A stretch of 64,000 bases of DNA from Agathobaculum sp. Marseille-P7918 (GCF_900625105.1 NZ_UYYD01000003.1:186001-250000), one strand, 5' to 3'. Shown: positions 1 to 8,873, counted from the first letter of the stretch. Numbers and translations are program-made. The notes: a model not told the origin generated them from the letters alone.

Positions 1-1419
1 TTTGTGTGGGAAGCGATCCGCCGCAGCCTGCTGCCCGATACGCTCATGGGCGAGGCGGCGCACCGCACGGTGCGGCAGGCGGCGGGCAAGTGCGCGACCG
101 AGGCGGCGCAGGCGTTTTATGAGCTGTATCTGGCGATGCTGAACGGCGTGAGCGAAGGCAAGGCGGCGGGCGACCAGAATGTGCGCGCGGTGTTCGACCG
201 CGCGAGCGACCGCGTCTGCAAAAACTGCGTGCTGTGCTCGCAGTGCTGGCAGCGCGATTATGTGACCACGCTTGCCGCTCTCAACGACGTGACCCAGCCC
301 ATGCTCAAGCGCGGGTGGGCGGAACTGTCCGACTTTCCGTATCATTTTGCCTCGCGCTGCGTGCATCTGCCCGAGCTGATGCGTGCGATCAACAGCGCGT
401 TGTTTGCGCTGCGCGAGCGCCAAAGCCTTCGGCGGCAGCAGGAGGAAAACCAAAGCCTGCTGGCGCGCCAATATGCGGGCATTACGGATATTCTTCGTCA
501 GCTGGGCGCGGAGGCGACGCAGGATGTGACCGCCCAGCCCATGATGGAGCGGCAGATCCGGCGGTATGCGGCGGCGTTCGGCTGGATCGACCGCGTGTGC
601 GCGGTGCGCGACGCGCAGGGACGGCTTGCGGTCGAGCTGTACGGCGAGGGTATCGAGGATGTGCTGCGGCAGGGCGAGGGCTTTTCCGCGGGCTTAAGCG
701 CGCTGCTCGGCGTGACGCTGACCGCACCCAAACGGGTGGAGGATGAGCTGGGGCCGCATGTGGAAATGCGTGAGCGCGCCCCTTTTCGCGCGATTGTCGG
801 CATCGGGCGGCAGCAGAAGGAGGACTCCGCGGTCTCCGGGGACAGCGGATGCTATTTCCTGACCGATGCGGGGGTGGCCTGCCTGCTTCTGGCGGACGGC
901 ATGGGGTCAGGCACGGCCGCGCAGCAGGACAGCCGCATGCTGATCACTTCGCTCGAGCGGTTTCTGCGCGCGGGCATCACGATTGCGGACGCACTCAAGG
1001 CGGTTTCGCCCGCGCTGCGGCTGCGCTCGGACGGCACGCGGTTCACTACGCTGGACGCGCTGACCGTTGACTTGTTCACCGGCCGGGCGGAAAGCCTCAA
1101 GTGCGGCGCCGCGCCGTCCTATCTGCGCATGGGCGGGCAGTGGACCGTGTTGCGCGGCAAGGCGCTGCCCATCGGTCTGGCCGAGGAGGACGCGCTCGGC
1201 GAGCCGGTGCCGCTGCGCCTGGGGCACGGCGACCTGTGCATCCTGCTGTCCGACGGCATTTCGGACGGCATGGACGACGACTGGGTGCGGGAAATGCTGC
1301 TGGCGCATGCGGAGGACAGCCCCAAGGAACTGGCGATGCATCTGGTCACGGGTGCTGCCGGCCGCGGACACGATGACGACCGCACGGCGCTGGTCCTGCG
1401 CCTCGAGAAAATGGAATGA
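1..1419 (+). CDS. spoIIE: Stage II sporulation protein E, C-terminal part (cut by window edge)
   Basis: SpoIIE is the PP2C-type phosphatase that dephosphorylates SpoIIAA in the forespore and so releases sigma-F. The frame is open to the left edge, so about 472 C-terminal codons are visible; the membrane-spanning N-terminal half (family length around 800 residues) lies outside. The metal-binding motif ADGMGSG is near visible codon 300 and a second acidic motif, LSDGISDG, near codon 415, so the phosphatase core looks intact. A Cys-rich stretch (CKNCVLCSQCW) lies before the coiled region leading into the phosphatase domain. The identification rests on motifs and overall resemblance; another SpoIIE-type PP2C is possible but less likely. 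Confidence 0.9.
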   Translation, partial: FVWEAIRRSLLPDTLMGEAAHRTVRQAAGKCATEAAQAFYELYLAMLNGVSEGKAAGDQNVRAVFDRASDRVCKNCVLCSQCWQRDYVTTLAALNDVTQPMLKRGWAELSDFPYHFASRCVHLPELMRAINSALFALRERQSLRRQQEENQSLLARQYAGITDILRQLGAEATQDVTAQPMMERQIRRYAAAFGWIDRVCAVRDAQGRLAVELYGEGIEDVLRQGEGFSAGLSALLGVTLTAPKRVEDELGPHVEMRERAPFRAIVGIGRQQKEDSAVSGDSGCYFLTDAGVACLLLADGMGSGTAAQQDSRMLITSLERFLRAGITIADALKAVSPALRLRSDGTRFTTLDALTVDLFTGRAESLKCGAAPSYLRMGGQWTVLRGKALPIGLAEEDALGEPVPLRLGHGDLCILLSDGISDGMDDDWVREMLLAHAEDSPKELAMHLVTGAAGRGHDDDRTALVLRLEKME

Positions 1420-1421
1420 TT

Positions 1422-1467
1422 AAATCCCTCCTTTTTGGGCAATACTTGCTGCAAAAGGGAGGGATTT
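1422..1467 (+). promoter_or_regulatory. Long hairpin covering the next gene's ribosome binding site
   Basis: A 15-base-pair inverted repeat (one G-T pair) has arms at 1422-1436 and 1453-1467 and a 16-base loop. The right arm contains AGGGAGGG, the only ribosome binding site for the small gene starting at 1471. Only three T residues follow, so it is a weak terminator at best and may mask the binding site in the spoIIE mRNA. Confidence 0.6.
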
Positions 1468-1470
1468 CCG

Positions 1471-1728
1471 ATGGTAAAAGGGATCAGCCGGCGCGTGGTG
1501 GTCGTGCGGCCGGATGAGCACGGCGTGTTTGAGCAGGCGATCTTTCTGGTGCGCGATTGTACGGTGCCGCGCAGCGATGCGGTGCGCGAGGCCTGCCGCA
1601 TTGCGAACGGTTATCTGGCAGGGCGCAAGCCGCGGCGGCGCGCACCATGGCTGCGGCTGATGGCGGCATTTGCCGCGGGCGCGGTGCTGGCAAGCGGCGT
1701 TTGGGGTGCGCTTTGGCTGCTCTTATGA
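1471..1728 (+). CDS. Small basic protein with one C-terminal membrane segment
   Basis: I do not recognise this 85-residue protein. The ATG at 1471 is preferred over an upstream start at 1435 because AGGGAGGG lies just before it. The N-terminal half is soluble and Val/Arg-rich (GISRRVVVVRPDE), followed by a basic patch (GRKPRRRAP) and a hydrophobic C-terminal segment from about residue 60 to the end, the form of a tail-anchored membrane protein with its basic flank in the cytoplasm. It directly follows spoIIE, so a sporulation role is possible but is only an inference from position. Confidence 0.6.
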   Translation: MVKGISRRVVVVRPDEHGVFEQAIFLVRDCTVPRSDAVREACRIANGYLAGRKPRRRAPWLRLMAAFAAGAVLASGVWGALWLLL

Positions 1729-1755
1729 AAAATGTCGAAAAAGCCATGAAATTAT

Positions 1756-1799
1756 TGTCTAGTATTCCAGTAGACATTAAACGATAAATTGTTTATATT
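1756..1799 (+). promoter_or_regulatory. Sigma-A type promoter with operator-like inverted repeat (rubredoxin)
   Basis: TAGACA (1771-1776) and TATATT (1794-1799) are 17 bases apart, a good match to a housekeeping promoter. The -35 box is also the right arm of an inverted repeat TGTCTA-N9-TAGACA (1756-1776), which could be a repressor site. The rubredoxin gene starts 36 bases downstream. Confidence 0.65.
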
Positions 1800-1834
1800 A
1801 ATATCAAATATTAATAATAAAAGGAGATAGCAAC

Positions 1835-1993
1835 ATGAGCAAGTATGTGTGCAAGGTTTGTGGTTATATTTACGATCCGGCGGAAGGCGATGCGGATAAC
1901 GGCGTAGCGCCGGGCACGGCGTTTGAGAGCCTGCCGGAGGATTGGGTTTGCCCGCTGTGCGGCGTTGGCAAGGACGAATTTGAGCCGGCGTAA
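1835..1993 (+). CDS. rub: Rubredoxin
   Basis: This 52-residue one-iron electron carrier transfers electrons in the cytoplasm, often to oxygen- or peroxide-detoxifying enzymes in anaerobes. The protein has the two CxxCG knuckles that bind iron, CKVCG at residues 6-10 and CPLCG at 39-43, and the conserved aromatic and acidic stretch between them ([17 protein letters not shown]). Its length is exactly that of the family. AAGGAGA lies 8 bases before the ATG. It is transcribed alone, with its own promoter and a strong terminator, so its partner enzyme is not shown by context. Confidence 0.95.
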   Translation: MSKYVCKVCGYIYDPAEGDADNGVAPGTAFESLPEDWVCPLCGVGKDEFEPA

Positions 1994-2005
1994 TCACAAA
2001 GGGGG

Positions 2006-2036
2006 AAAGGGGTCGCTGATGCAGCGGCCCCTTTTT
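2006..2036 (+). terminator. Rho-independent terminator after rubredoxin
   Basis: A 13-base-pair stem (one T-G pair) with a three-base loop has arms at 2006-2018 and 2022-2034 and ends in five T residues. Confidence 0.85.
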
Positions 2037-2157
2037 GTGAACAGATTGCAAATTACGGGCGTTGTCCCTTGTTTTGATGCGGCCGGATTGTTATACTAAA
2101 TACAGTCGGGCGCGGCAAACCGGATGCGCCTGTAACACGGTAGAGGTGGCTTGGCGT

Positions 2158-2667
2158 ATGACCGCCGAAGTATTTTTTGATCTGTTTCATCAGTATGGGC
2201 TGATTCTGGTCTGTGCGGTGATTTTCTGCGAATATATGAATCTGCCGGGCTTTCCGGCGGGCGTGATTATGCCCTCGATCGGCGTGCTGATCGCGCAGAG
2301 CGAGCTGTCGCTTGTGCTGACGATCGCGCTGAGCGTGGTGTTCGGCATTCTGGGCAGTCTGGTGATTTACGGCCTGTGTTACTGGGGCGGCGAGCCGATC
2401 ATGGAAAAAGTGTTCGGCAAAAGCGCAAAATTCCGCTCCTTTGTCGCGCGCTGTCATGCGTATATCGACGCGCAGCACGGCCGCGGTCTGGCGCTGTGCC
2501 GGATCATCCCGGTGCTGCGCACGATCGTGTCCATTCCTGCCGGGCTGATCCGCATGCCGCTCAAATGGTTTGTCAGCTGGTCCGCGCTGGGCATTGCGGT
2601 GTGGAACACGGCGCTCATTTCGTTCGGCTATCTGTTCAGCGCCAAGATTTTGACGATGCTGCTGTAA
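2158..2667 (+). CDS. DedA/VTT-family membrane protein
   Basis: This 169-residue integral membrane protein is of the DedA (SNARE-associated, VTT) superfamily. Members are linked to flipping of undecaprenyl phosphate or phospholipids and to membrane homeostasis. The family hallmark is present near the middle: a cytoplasmic Arg-rich helix with R-I-I-P-V-L-R-T followed by IPAGLIRMP. The N-terminus carries the re-entrant hydrophobic stretch with a Pro-Gly turn (NLPGFPAG). I chose the ATG at 2158 because AGAGGTGG lies before it and the family starts with a short amphipathic lead; the frame stays open upstream to 2062. The gene stands alone between two terminators. The exact substrate cannot be told. 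Confidence 0.8.
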   Translation: MTAEVFFDLFHQYGLILVCAVIFCEYMNLPGFPAGVIMPSIGVLIAQSELSLVLTIALSVVFGILGSLVIYGLCYWGGEPIMEKVFGKSAKFRSFVARCHAYIDAQHGRGLALCRIIPVLRTIVSIPAGLIRMPLKWFVSWSALGIAVWNTALISFGYLFSAKILTMLL

Positions 2668-2692
2668 AAGCTCCCGTAGGGGAGCTTTTTTT
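2666..2692 (+). terminator. Terminator after the DedA gene
   Basis: AAAGCTCCC and GGGAGCTTT pair around a short loop and run into seven T residues directly after the stop codon. Confidence 0.85.
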
Positions 2693-2734
2693 GCGCCTTT
2701 TGGGCACGCGTGGATTTTGTCACCACTTTGCAAG

Positions 2735-2763
2735 TTGCAATCAGTGGGGCTGTATGTTAAAAT
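2735..2763 (+). promoter_or_regulatory. Promoter of dusB
   Basis: TTGCAA (2735-2740) and TAAAAT (2758-2763) are separated by exactly 17 bases; dusB begins 36 bases downstream. Confidence 0.65.
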
Positions 2764-2798
2764 ATACTGCGTTAAATTATGCGCAGTGGGGGAGATTT

Positions 2799-3770
2799 AT
2801 GCAAATCGGGAACGTAACGCTTGCCGGGCGGATGGTGCTCGCGCCGATGGCCGGCGTGACCGACCGCGCCTTCCGGCAGATCTGCCGGGAACACGGCGCG
2901 GCGCTGACCGTGACCGAAATGGTTTCCGCCAAGGCGCTGACCTATGGAGACAAGAAAACGCCGGGGCTGCTGGCGCTGGCGCAGGACGAGCATCCGGCCG
3001 CGGCGCAGATTTTCGGGCATGAGCCGGAAACCATGGCCGAGGGCGCGAAGATCGCGCGCGCGGTATCCGGCTGCGACATCATTGATATCAATATGGGCTG
3101 TCCGGCGCCCAAGATCGCGAACAACGGCGACGGCTCCGCGCTCATGCGCGACCCAACACTTGCTGCGCGCGTGATCGAGGCGGTCGCCCGCGCGGTCGAT
3201 GTGCCGGTGACGGTCAAGTTCCGCAAAGGCTGGGACGAGAAAAGTGTCAATTGCGTCGCGTTTGCCTGCATGGCCGAGCAGGCCGGTGCGGCGGCGATCG
3301 CGGTGCACGGACGCACCCGCGCGCAGCAGTACAGCGGCACGGCCGACTGGGATGCGATCCGTGCGGTCAAGCAGGTGGTGTCCATCCCGGTGATCGCCAA
3401 CGGCGACGTTGCCGTGCCGGAGGATGCGGTGCGCATTCTGGAACACACCGGCGCGGACGCGGTCATGGTCGGCCGCGGGGCGCTGGGTGACCCCTGGATC
3501 TTTGAGCGGGCAAATGCCCTGCTCGAGACCGGCGTGTGTCCGCCGCTGCCGCCGTTTGCCGAACGGATCGACACCGCGGTGCGGCAGATCGAGCTGGCGG
3601 CCGCGCAAAAGGGCGAGCGCGTGGCGATGCTGGAAGCGCGCCGTCATGTGAACTGGTATCTCAAGGGCCAGAGCGGGCTGAAAGCATTCAAAATGCGCAT
3701 CTGTGCGCTCGAGCGGCTCGAGCAGCTCTATCCGCTGGCGGAGGAGATCAAACGCGCCGCCGGCTGCTGA
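2799..3770 (+). CDS. dusB: tRNA-dihydrouridine synthase
   Basis: This FMN-dependent enzyme reduces uridines of tRNA to dihydrouridine with NADPH. The 323-residue protein opens with the flavin-binding APMAGVTDRAFR motif of the TIM barrel. It has the catalytic cysteine in INMGCPAPKI, followed by the Asn-Gly-Asp-Gly loop, the His-Gly-Arg-Thr tRNA/flavin contact (VHGRTRAQ), and the phosphate-binding IANGDV and VGRGALGDP. The ATG at 2799 follows GGGGGAG by five bases and fits the family start; the frame runs open further upstream without support. The sigma factor gene follows after a 34-base gap and probably shares the mRNA. Confidence 0.93.
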   Translation: MQIGNVTLAGRMVLAPMAGVTDRAFRQICREHGAALTVTEMVSAKALTYGDKKTPGLLALAQDEHPAAAQIFGHEPETMAEGAKIARAVSGCDIIDINMGCPAPKIANNGDGSALMRDPTLAARVIEAVARAVDVPVTVKFRKGWDEKSVNCVAFACMAEQAGAAAIAVHGRTRAQQYSGTADWDAIRAVKQVVSIPVIANGDVAVPEDAVRILEHTGADAVMVGRGALGDPWIFERANALLETGVCPPLPPFAERIDTAVRQIELAAAQKGERVAMLEARRHVNWYLKGQSGLKAFKMRICALERLEQLYPLAEEIKRAAGC

Positions 3771-3804
3771 ACCATATACGACATCGCAAGGGGGGACGGA
3801 AGCA

Positions 3805-4407
3805 GTGGACGAAAAACATATTCTGGCGCGGGCAAGACACGGCGAACTGGACGCCTTTGAAGAACTGGTGCGCCGGTATGAAAAACGCGTGTACGCGGTT
3901 GCGCTGCGCTCGTCCGGCTGTCCGGAGGACGCGGCCGATATCGTGCAGGAGGTCTTTCTGCGCGCCTGGCGGTCGATCGAGTCCTTCCGCGGCGACAGCG
4001 GCTTTTCCACCTGGCTGTTCCGCATCACGATGAATCTGTGCGTGGACCATGCGCGGCACAAGCATACCCAGCCGCAGACCCAGCCGATCGTGACCGAGGA
4101 GGAAACCGAGCGTCCGCTGCCCGATCCGGGCCCGACGCCCGAAGAGCATCTGGAAAACAGTGAGCTGGGGCGCGAGCTGGCAGCGGCGCTGGATGAGATC
4201 AGCGAAGAACACCGCCGGATCGTGCTGCTGCGCGATGTGTCCGGCCTGAGTTATACCGAAATTGCGGAAGTGCTGGAAATCAGCGAGGGCACGGTCAAAT
4301 CCCGTTTGTCCCGCGCGCGGATCGCGCTGCGCAAGGTTTTGCTCCAAAGAGGGAACCTTTCTCTGTCTGCCGCGTCTAATCCATCGAAAGGAGGCGGGGA
4401 CGCATGA
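3805..4407 (+). CDS. ECF-type RNA polymerase sigma factor
   Basis: This alternative sigma factor of the extracytoplasmic-function group has about 200 residues. Region 2 is clear (EDAADIVQEVFLRAW, then GFSTWLFRITMN), and region 4 ends with the helix-turn-helix SYTEIAEVLEISEGTVKSRL. The linker is Pro/Glu-rich. I chose the GTG at 3805 because AAGGGGGG lies before it; the frame continues upstream into dusB. The last four bases overlap the start of the anti-sigma gene (ATGA), so the two are translationally coupled. The signal it answers cannot be told from sequence. Confidence 0.9.
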   Translation: MDEKHILARARHGELDAFEELVRRYEKRVYAVALRSSGCPEDAADIVQEVFLRAWRSIESFRGDSGFSTWLFRITMNLCVDHARHKHTQPQTQPIVTEEETERPLPDPGPTPEEHLENSELGRELAAALDEISEEHRRIVLLRDVSGLSYTEIAEVLEISEGTVKSRLSRARIALRKVLLQRGNLSLSAASNPSKGGGDA

Positions 4408-5381
4408 GTGATGAAGAATATTTCGAGCAGTTGGTTTCCAACAGTCTGGACGGCACGCTGACCGATTCCGAACGCGAAAAGCTGGAAGCGCATCTGGCGG
4501 AGTGCCCCTCGTGCGCCGCGCTGAAACAAGATCTGGAGCAGATGCGGGCATTGTTCGCCGAAGAGGCAGATTTGCCCGAGGGCTTGCATGAATCCATCAT
4601 GCAGCAGCTGGAACAGGAGAACAAACTGCGGGTGGTGCAGCCGGAAAAACCGGCGCGTCGCATGCCGGTGTTCACGATGGTGGCAGCGGCCGCGGTTGTG
4701 GTGCTGGTGGTGCTTGGCGGTGGGCTGATGCCCGCGTTCAGCACGGTCGGCGGCGGAGACGCGGGGGCATCGTCCAATGCTACGGCAGAGGGCGCGGCCT
4801 ATGACGATACGGGCGCCGGTCAGGCGGTCGCCGATGCGGCCGAACAAGCCGGTTTGGCGGAGAATGACGGTGCAGGCGCCGAGCAGAGCGCGGGCGCCGC
4901 GACCGACGCGACTGGCGGGCAGGCCGTTCAGTCGCGCGACAGCACAGGCACTTCGTCTGCGGGCGGCAGCACGACAGGCGGTGCGGCAAAGGCGGGCGGC
5001 TCGTCCGACACGAACGGCGGGGTCTGGGCGGAATTGCAGCCCAGCACGGAAAGCGGCACCGATGCGCAGAGCGTGCGCCCGAATGCGGCGCTGGCCGATG
5101 CATTGCCGTCGCTGACGCTGCCGGATTCGCTGCGCGGCACGAGCGTGGCGCATTGCTACTTTGCGGATGGCGGTGAAACCGTGCCGGATATCGACGGCGA
5201 GCTGGTTTCCACCGCGGATGGCCTGTCGTGGTTTTTGCTGAGCAATAATATGACCAACCTGCAGGACACGCTGGGACGGATGGAAGAGGCCGGCTTCACG
5301 GTATCGGCATACGAGGATGTGGGCCTGACGATTGACAGCAAAGCAACTTCCTGGCTTCTGATCGTACAGACAGCGGCATAA
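4404..5381 (+). CDS. Zinc-finger anti-sigma factor with large outer domain
   Basis: This 325-residue membrane-anchored regulator is predicted to bind the sigma factor encoded just upstream. The cytoplasmic N-terminus carries a HxxxCxxC zinc-binding anti-sigma motif (His30, Cys34, Cys37) typical of ZAS-domain proteins. A single membrane helix lies near residues 89-109. Outside follows a ~100-residue low-complexity linker rich in Ala, Gly, Ser and Thr, then a ~105-residue globular C-terminal domain that I cannot name and that may be the sensor. ATGA overlap with the sigma gene supports coupled expression. Confidence 0.8.
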   Translation: MSDEEYFEQLVSNSLDGTLTDSEREKLEAHLAECPSCAALKQDLEQMRALFAEEADLPEGLHESIMQQLEQENKLRVVQPEKPARRMPVFTMVAAAAVVVLVVLGGGLMPAFSTVGGGDAGASSNATAEGAAYDDTGAGQAVADAAEQAGLAENDGAGAEQSAGAATDATGGQAVQSRDSTGTSSAGGSTTGGAAKAGGSSDTNGGVWAELQPSTESGTDAQSVRPNAALADALPSLTLPDSLRGTSVAHCYFADGGETVPDIDGELVSTADGLSWFLLSNNMTNLQDTLGRMEEAGFTVSAYEDVGLTIDSKATSWLLIVQTAA

Positions 5382-5390
5382 CAAAACGGA

Positions 5391-5430
5391 AAAAGCGGTT
5401 CGGAAACGGTGTTTTCCGGACTGCTTTTCT
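5391..5430 (+). terminator. Probable terminator after the anti-sigma gene
   Basis: An imperfect stem (AAAAGCGG...GGAAA with TTTTCC...GCTTTT) has a short loop and ends in TTTT. Confidence 0.55.
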
Positions 5431-5455
5431 GCGTTCCGCAAATTTCGGAGGGTTA

Positions 5456-5517
5456 CACAAAAATTTTGCAAAAATTTTGTGTAAACACTTGACTTTGGGG
5501 GATGCTTGTAGTAATCT
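5456..5517 (+). promoter_or_regulatory. Promoter of the S10 ribosomal operon
   Basis: TTGACT (5489-5494) and TAATCT (5512-5517) are 17 bases apart. An A/T-rich imperfect inverted repeat (5456-5484), ending just before the -35 box, may act as an UP-like or operator element. Confidence 0.7.
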
Positions 5518-5523
5518 ATAAAG

Positions 5524-5882
5524 GCACCTGCGAAAGCGGGTAAAACGCGATGATGCCGGAGATTGCTGCATTGTGCAGGTAACTTCGGCGGAGTAGGTCC
5601 GACAATCGGGCGGTTGAGATAACTGCTATCAGCCAAAGGCTCTGCGCCTTTTGGCAAAAACGCAATGTTCGTGCGTAAATTCGGGACTCGCGGTGCGTGC
5701 GCCGCCAAGCCGATAGCCTGAACCACTTACGTTTCATTCTTTGACCGGATCGTTACACTATCAGTGTGCCCGGTTATTTTCATGCCCGCATGTGATACAC
5801 ACGGCGGGGTTGCAGTTTCTCTCCGTAGCGAGTCAAAACATTATTTAATGTATGGCACACATACGAGGAGGAAAATACCACC
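5524..5882 (+). promoter_or_regulatory. Long structured leader of the S10 operon
   Basis: About 350 bases lie between the promoter and rpsJ with no plausible gene. They contain several self-complementary stretches, including a 9-base-pair hairpin at 5632-5655 (one bulge) and a GC stem near 5690-5710. Known S10 operons are often autoregulated through leaders by a ribosomal protein such as L4; whether that holds here is an inference, and I could not match a named RNA family. Confidence 0.5.
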
Positions 5883-6194
5883 ATGGCAAACGCACAGAAG
5901 ATTCGCATTCGCCTCAAGGCGTACGACCACGAGCTGATCGACCAGTCTGCTGAGAAGATCATCGAGACCGCGAAGCGCAACGGCGCAAAGGTTTCCGGCC
6001 CGATCCCGCTGCCGACCGAGAAGCAGATCGTCACCATCCTGCGCGCAGTACACAAGTACAAGGATTCCCGCGAGCAGTTTGAGCGTCGCACCCACAAGCG
6101 CCTGATCGACATCATCAACCCGAATCAGGCCACCATCGAGGCACTGACCACCCTCGACCTGCCGGCAGGCGTCGAGTTCGAAGTCAAGCTCTAA
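5883..6194 (+). CDS. rpsJ: 30S ribosomal protein S10
   Basis: S10 sits in the 30S head and, as NusE, also pairs with NusB in transcription antitermination. The 103-residue product has the family start [16 protein letters not shown] and the loop [17 protein letters not shown] with the conserved Pro-Leu-Pro-Thr. Length is normal. GAGGAGG precedes the ATG. It is the first gene of the ribosomal cluster; a 124-base gap with a GC hairpin separates it from rplC. Confidence 0.98.
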   Translation: MANAQKIRIRLKAYDHELIDQSAEKIIETAKRNGAKVSGPIPLPTEKQIVTILRAVHKYKDSREQFERRTHKRLIDIINPNQATIEALTTLDLPAGVEFEVKL

Positions 6195-6318
6195 TTTCTG
6201 TCAACAGGCAGACGGACTAACCCAACCGGCTGCTTGAAGCCCTGCCGCGACACGCGCGGCGAGGTCATGTTGGCGGCCAAATGTCGTCAACCAATAACCT
6301 TTAAGGAGGAAAAACAGT

Positions 6319-7017
6319 ATGCTGCAGAAAGCAATCATCGGCAAGAAGGTCGGCATGACGCAGATCTTCAACGCTGACGGCAAGGTCATCCCCTGCACCG
6401 TTATCGAGGCAGGCCCTTGCGTTGTCACCCAGCTCAAGACCGAAGAGAAGGACGGCTACAACGCGGTTCAGTTCGGTTTTGAAGACATCAAGGAGCGCAA
6501 GCTCAACAAGCCGGAGAAGGGCCACCTGAAGAAGGCCGGCGATTCTCTCAAGAAGTACCTCAAGGAGTTCCGCTTTGCGGACTGCTCCACCTTCCAGCTT
6601 GGCGACGTTGTCAAGGCCGACATGTTCGTCGCCGGCGACTATGTTGACGTAACCGGCACCTCGAAGGGCAAGGGCTACGCGGGCGTTATCAAGCGCTTCA
6701 ACGCGGGCCGCTCCCCGATGAGCCACGGCGCCGGCCCGATGCACCGTCATCAGGGCTCCATGGGCGCTTGCTCTGATCCTTCCAAGATCATGAAGGGCAA
6801 AATGATGCCGGGCCACATGGGCGCTGAGCAGGTCACCGTTCAGAACCTGGACGTTGTTAAGGTTGACGCTGAGCTCAACCTGATCGCCGTTTGCGGCGCA
6901 GTTCCGGGCCCGAAGGGCGGCATTGTCGTGCTGAAGAACACCGTCAAGAACAACAAGGTTGCCAAGGGCGAGGCTGGCGTCAGCAAGAACCCGCAGAAGG
7001 CTTCCGCAAGAAAGTAA
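6319..7017 (+). CDS. rplC: 50S ribosomal protein L3
   Basis: L3 is an early-assembling 50S protein whose loop reaches the peptidyl transferase centre. The 232-residue protein begins with the conserved [11 protein letters not shown] and has the typical central [15 protein letters not shown], followed by [15 protein letters not shown] in the loop. It is slightly longer than many L3 proteins, with a basic C-terminal tail ([17 protein letters not shown]). AAGGAGGA precedes the ATG. Confidence 0.98.
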   Translation: MLQKAIIGKKVGMTQIFNADGKVIPCTVIEAGPCVVTQLKTEEKDGYNAVQFGFEDIKERKLNKPEKGHLKKAGDSLKKYLKEFRFADCSTFQLGDVVKADMFVAGDYVDVTGTSKGKGYAGVIKRFNAGRSPMSHGAGPMHRHQGSMGACSDPSKIMKGKMMPGHMGAEQVTVQNLDVVKVDAELNLIAVCGAVPGPKGGIVVLKNTVKNNKVAKGEAGVSKNPQKASARK

Positions 7018-7035
7018 GGGAAGGAGGAGCAACTC

Positions 7036-7659
7036 ATGCCTACAGTAGCAGTTTTTGATATGACCGGCAAGAAGACCGGCGAGATGGAGCTGAACGAGGC
7101 CGTTTTCGGCATCGAGCCCAACATGGCTGTGGTTCACGCCGCAGTGAAGAATTACCTGGCCAACCAGCGTCAGGGCACCCAGTCCACGCTGACCCGCGCT
7201 GAGGTCCGTGGCGGCGGCATCAAGCCGTGGCGCCAGAAGGGCACCGGCCGTGCCCGCCAGGGTTCGATCCGTTCTCCGCAGTGGACCCACGGCGGTATTG
7301 CCCTCGGCCCGAAGCCCCGTTCCTACAATTACTCCCTGACCAAGAAGACCAAGCGTCTCGCGATGCTGTCCGCGCTGTCCGCTAAGGCAGCCGCCGGCGA
7401 GATCATCGTGATCGACGGTCTGGATATGGGCGAAATCAAGACCAAGACCTTCGCTGGCTTCCTCAAGTCTGTTGAGGCCACCGGCAAGAGCCTGGTTGTT
7501 ACCCCTGAGGTTCGCACGAACGTTGTCAAGTCTGCCGCCAACATCCCGGGCGTGCGCACGACGATCGCGTCTACCCTCAATGTTTACGAGATCCTCAACG
7601 CTGACAAGTTCATCATCGACAAGGCAGCGGTTGAGAAGCTGCAGGAGGTGTACGCATAA
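7036..7659 (+). CDS. rplD: 50S ribosomal protein L4
   Basis: L4 lines the exit tunnel; in some bacteria it also represses its own operon through the leader RNA. The 207-residue sequence shows the tunnel loop motif ([19 protein letters not shown]) and the following [13 protein letters not shown]. The stop codon overlaps the rplW start by one base, so the two genes are coupled. Confidence 0.98.
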   Translation: MPTVAVFDMTGKKTGEMELNEAVFGIEPNMAVVHAAVKNYLANQRQGTQSTLTRAEVRGGGIKPWRQKGTGRARQGSIRSPQWTHGGIALGPKPRSYNYSLTKKTKRLAMLSALSAKAAAGEIIVIDGLDMGEIKTKTFAGFLKSVEATGKSLVVTPEVRTNVVKSAANIPGVRTTIASTLNVYEILNADKFIIDKAAVEKLQEVYA

Positions 7660-7952
7660 TGAAGTTCGCTTACGATATTATCAAGAAGCCGGTTATCACC
7701 GAGCGTTCCATGATGGGCACCCAGAACAACAAGTACACCTTCGAAGTTGCCGCGGATGCCGGCAAGATCGAGATCAAGAAGGCTGTGGAAGAGATCTTCG
7801 GCGTAAAGGTCGCCAAGGTCAACACCATCAAGCTGCCGGGCAAGTGGAAGCGCATGGGCGTCCACGTCGGCAAGCGCCCCGACATCAAGAAGGCGGTCGT
7901 TACCCTGACCCCGGATTCCAAGGGCATCGAGCTTTTTGAGAACATGATGTAA
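7659..7952 (+). CDS. rplW: 50S ribosomal protein L23
   Basis: L23 lies at the tunnel exit and is the docking site for trigger factor and signal recognition particle. The 97-residue protein has the family start ([13 protein letters not shown]), the central [19 protein letters not shown] and the GVKVAKVNT segment. Its ATG shares a base with the rplD stop. A small GGGG/CCCC hairpin lies in the 69-base gap before rplB. Confidence 0.97.
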   Translation: MKFAYDIIKKPVITERSMMGTQNNKYTFEVAADAGKIEIKKAVEEIFGVKVAKVNTIKLPGKWKRMGVHVGKRPDIKKAVVTLTPDSKGIELFENMM

Positions 7953-8021
7953 TCAGCCGCAAGGCTATGTATGGGGATGTCACCCCGATAAGAAACAGAA
8001 TTTAAGGAGTTGAAAATCCAA

Positions 8022-8855
8022 ATGGCTATCAAGACTTTCAACCCGACGACGCCCTCGCGCAGAAATATGACTGTGCTGTCCTACAAGGGCCTGTCTAAGG
8101 TGAAGCCCGAGAAGAGCCTTCTCGAAAAGGTCAAGAAGACCGCCGGCCGCAACAGCTACGGCCGCATCACCGTTCGTCACATTGGCGGCGGCAACAAGAA
8201 AAAGTATCGTATCATCGATTTCAAGCGCCAGAAGCTGGATATGCCGGCAACTGTCCTGACGCTCGAGTACGATCCGAACCGCTCCGCGAACATCGCGCTG
8301 GTTCAGTATGAGGACGGCGTCAAGGCTTATATCCTCGCGCCGGAAGGCCTCAAGATCGGCGACAAGGTCGTATCCTCCAAGGATGCCGACATCAAGCCGG
8401 GCAACTGCCTGCCGGTTGAGTTCATCCCGGTTGGTACCATGATCCACAACATCGAGCTGTACCCCGGCAAGGGCGCGCAGCTGGTTCGTTCCGCAGGCGT
8501 CGGCGCTCAGCTGATGGCAAAGGAGAACGGCAAGGCGATGGTTCGTCTGCCCTCCGGTGAGCTGCGTTACGTCCGTCTGGAGTGCAAGGCGACCATCGGC
8601 GTCGTCGGCAACTCCGACCACTCCAACGTCCAGATCGGTAAGGCTGGCCGTACCCGTCACATGGGTATCCGCCCGACCGTCCGTGGTTCTGTTATGAACC
8701 CGTGCGATCACCCGCACGGCGGCGGCGAAGGCAAGAGCCCGATCGGTCGTCCCTCTCCGGTTACCCCGTGGGGCAAGCCGGCTATGGGTTACAAGACCCG
8801 CAAGAAGAATCACCGCACGGATAAGCAGATCGTGCGTCGTCGCAACGGCAAGTAA
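8022..8855 (+). CDS. rplB: 50S ribosomal protein L2
   Basis: L2 is a core 50S protein needed for subunit joining and peptidyl transferase activity. The 277-residue protein shows the RNA-binding [17 protein letters not shown] near the N-terminus and the near-invariant C-terminal region with [14 protein letters not shown] and the conserved His. I chose the ATG at 8022 ([14 protein letters not shown]), the universal start; the frame runs a few codons upstream without support. AAGGAG precedes it. Confidence 0.98.
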   Translation: MAIKTFNPTTPSRRNMTVLSYKGLSKVKPEKSLLEKVKKTAGRNSYGRITVRHIGGGNKKKYRIIDFKRQKLDMPATVLTLEYDPNRSANIALVQYEDGVKAYILAPEGLKIGDKVVSSKDADIKPGNCLPVEFIPVGTMIHNIELYPGKGAQLVRSAGVGAQLMAKENGKAMVRLPSGELRYVRLECKATIGVVGNSDHSNVQIGKAGRTRHMGIRPTVRGSVMNPCDHPHGGGEGKSPIGRPSPVTPWGKPAMGYKTRKKNHRTDKQIVRRRNGK

Positions 8856-8873
8856 GAAAGGAGTTAACGTAAT

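Noticed and set aside
5391-5882. A tRNA or known riboswitch in the gap before rpsJ
   Set aside because: No T-arm GTTCGA pattern, no CCA end and no riboswitch core that I know could be seen. It is kept only as an unnamed leader.
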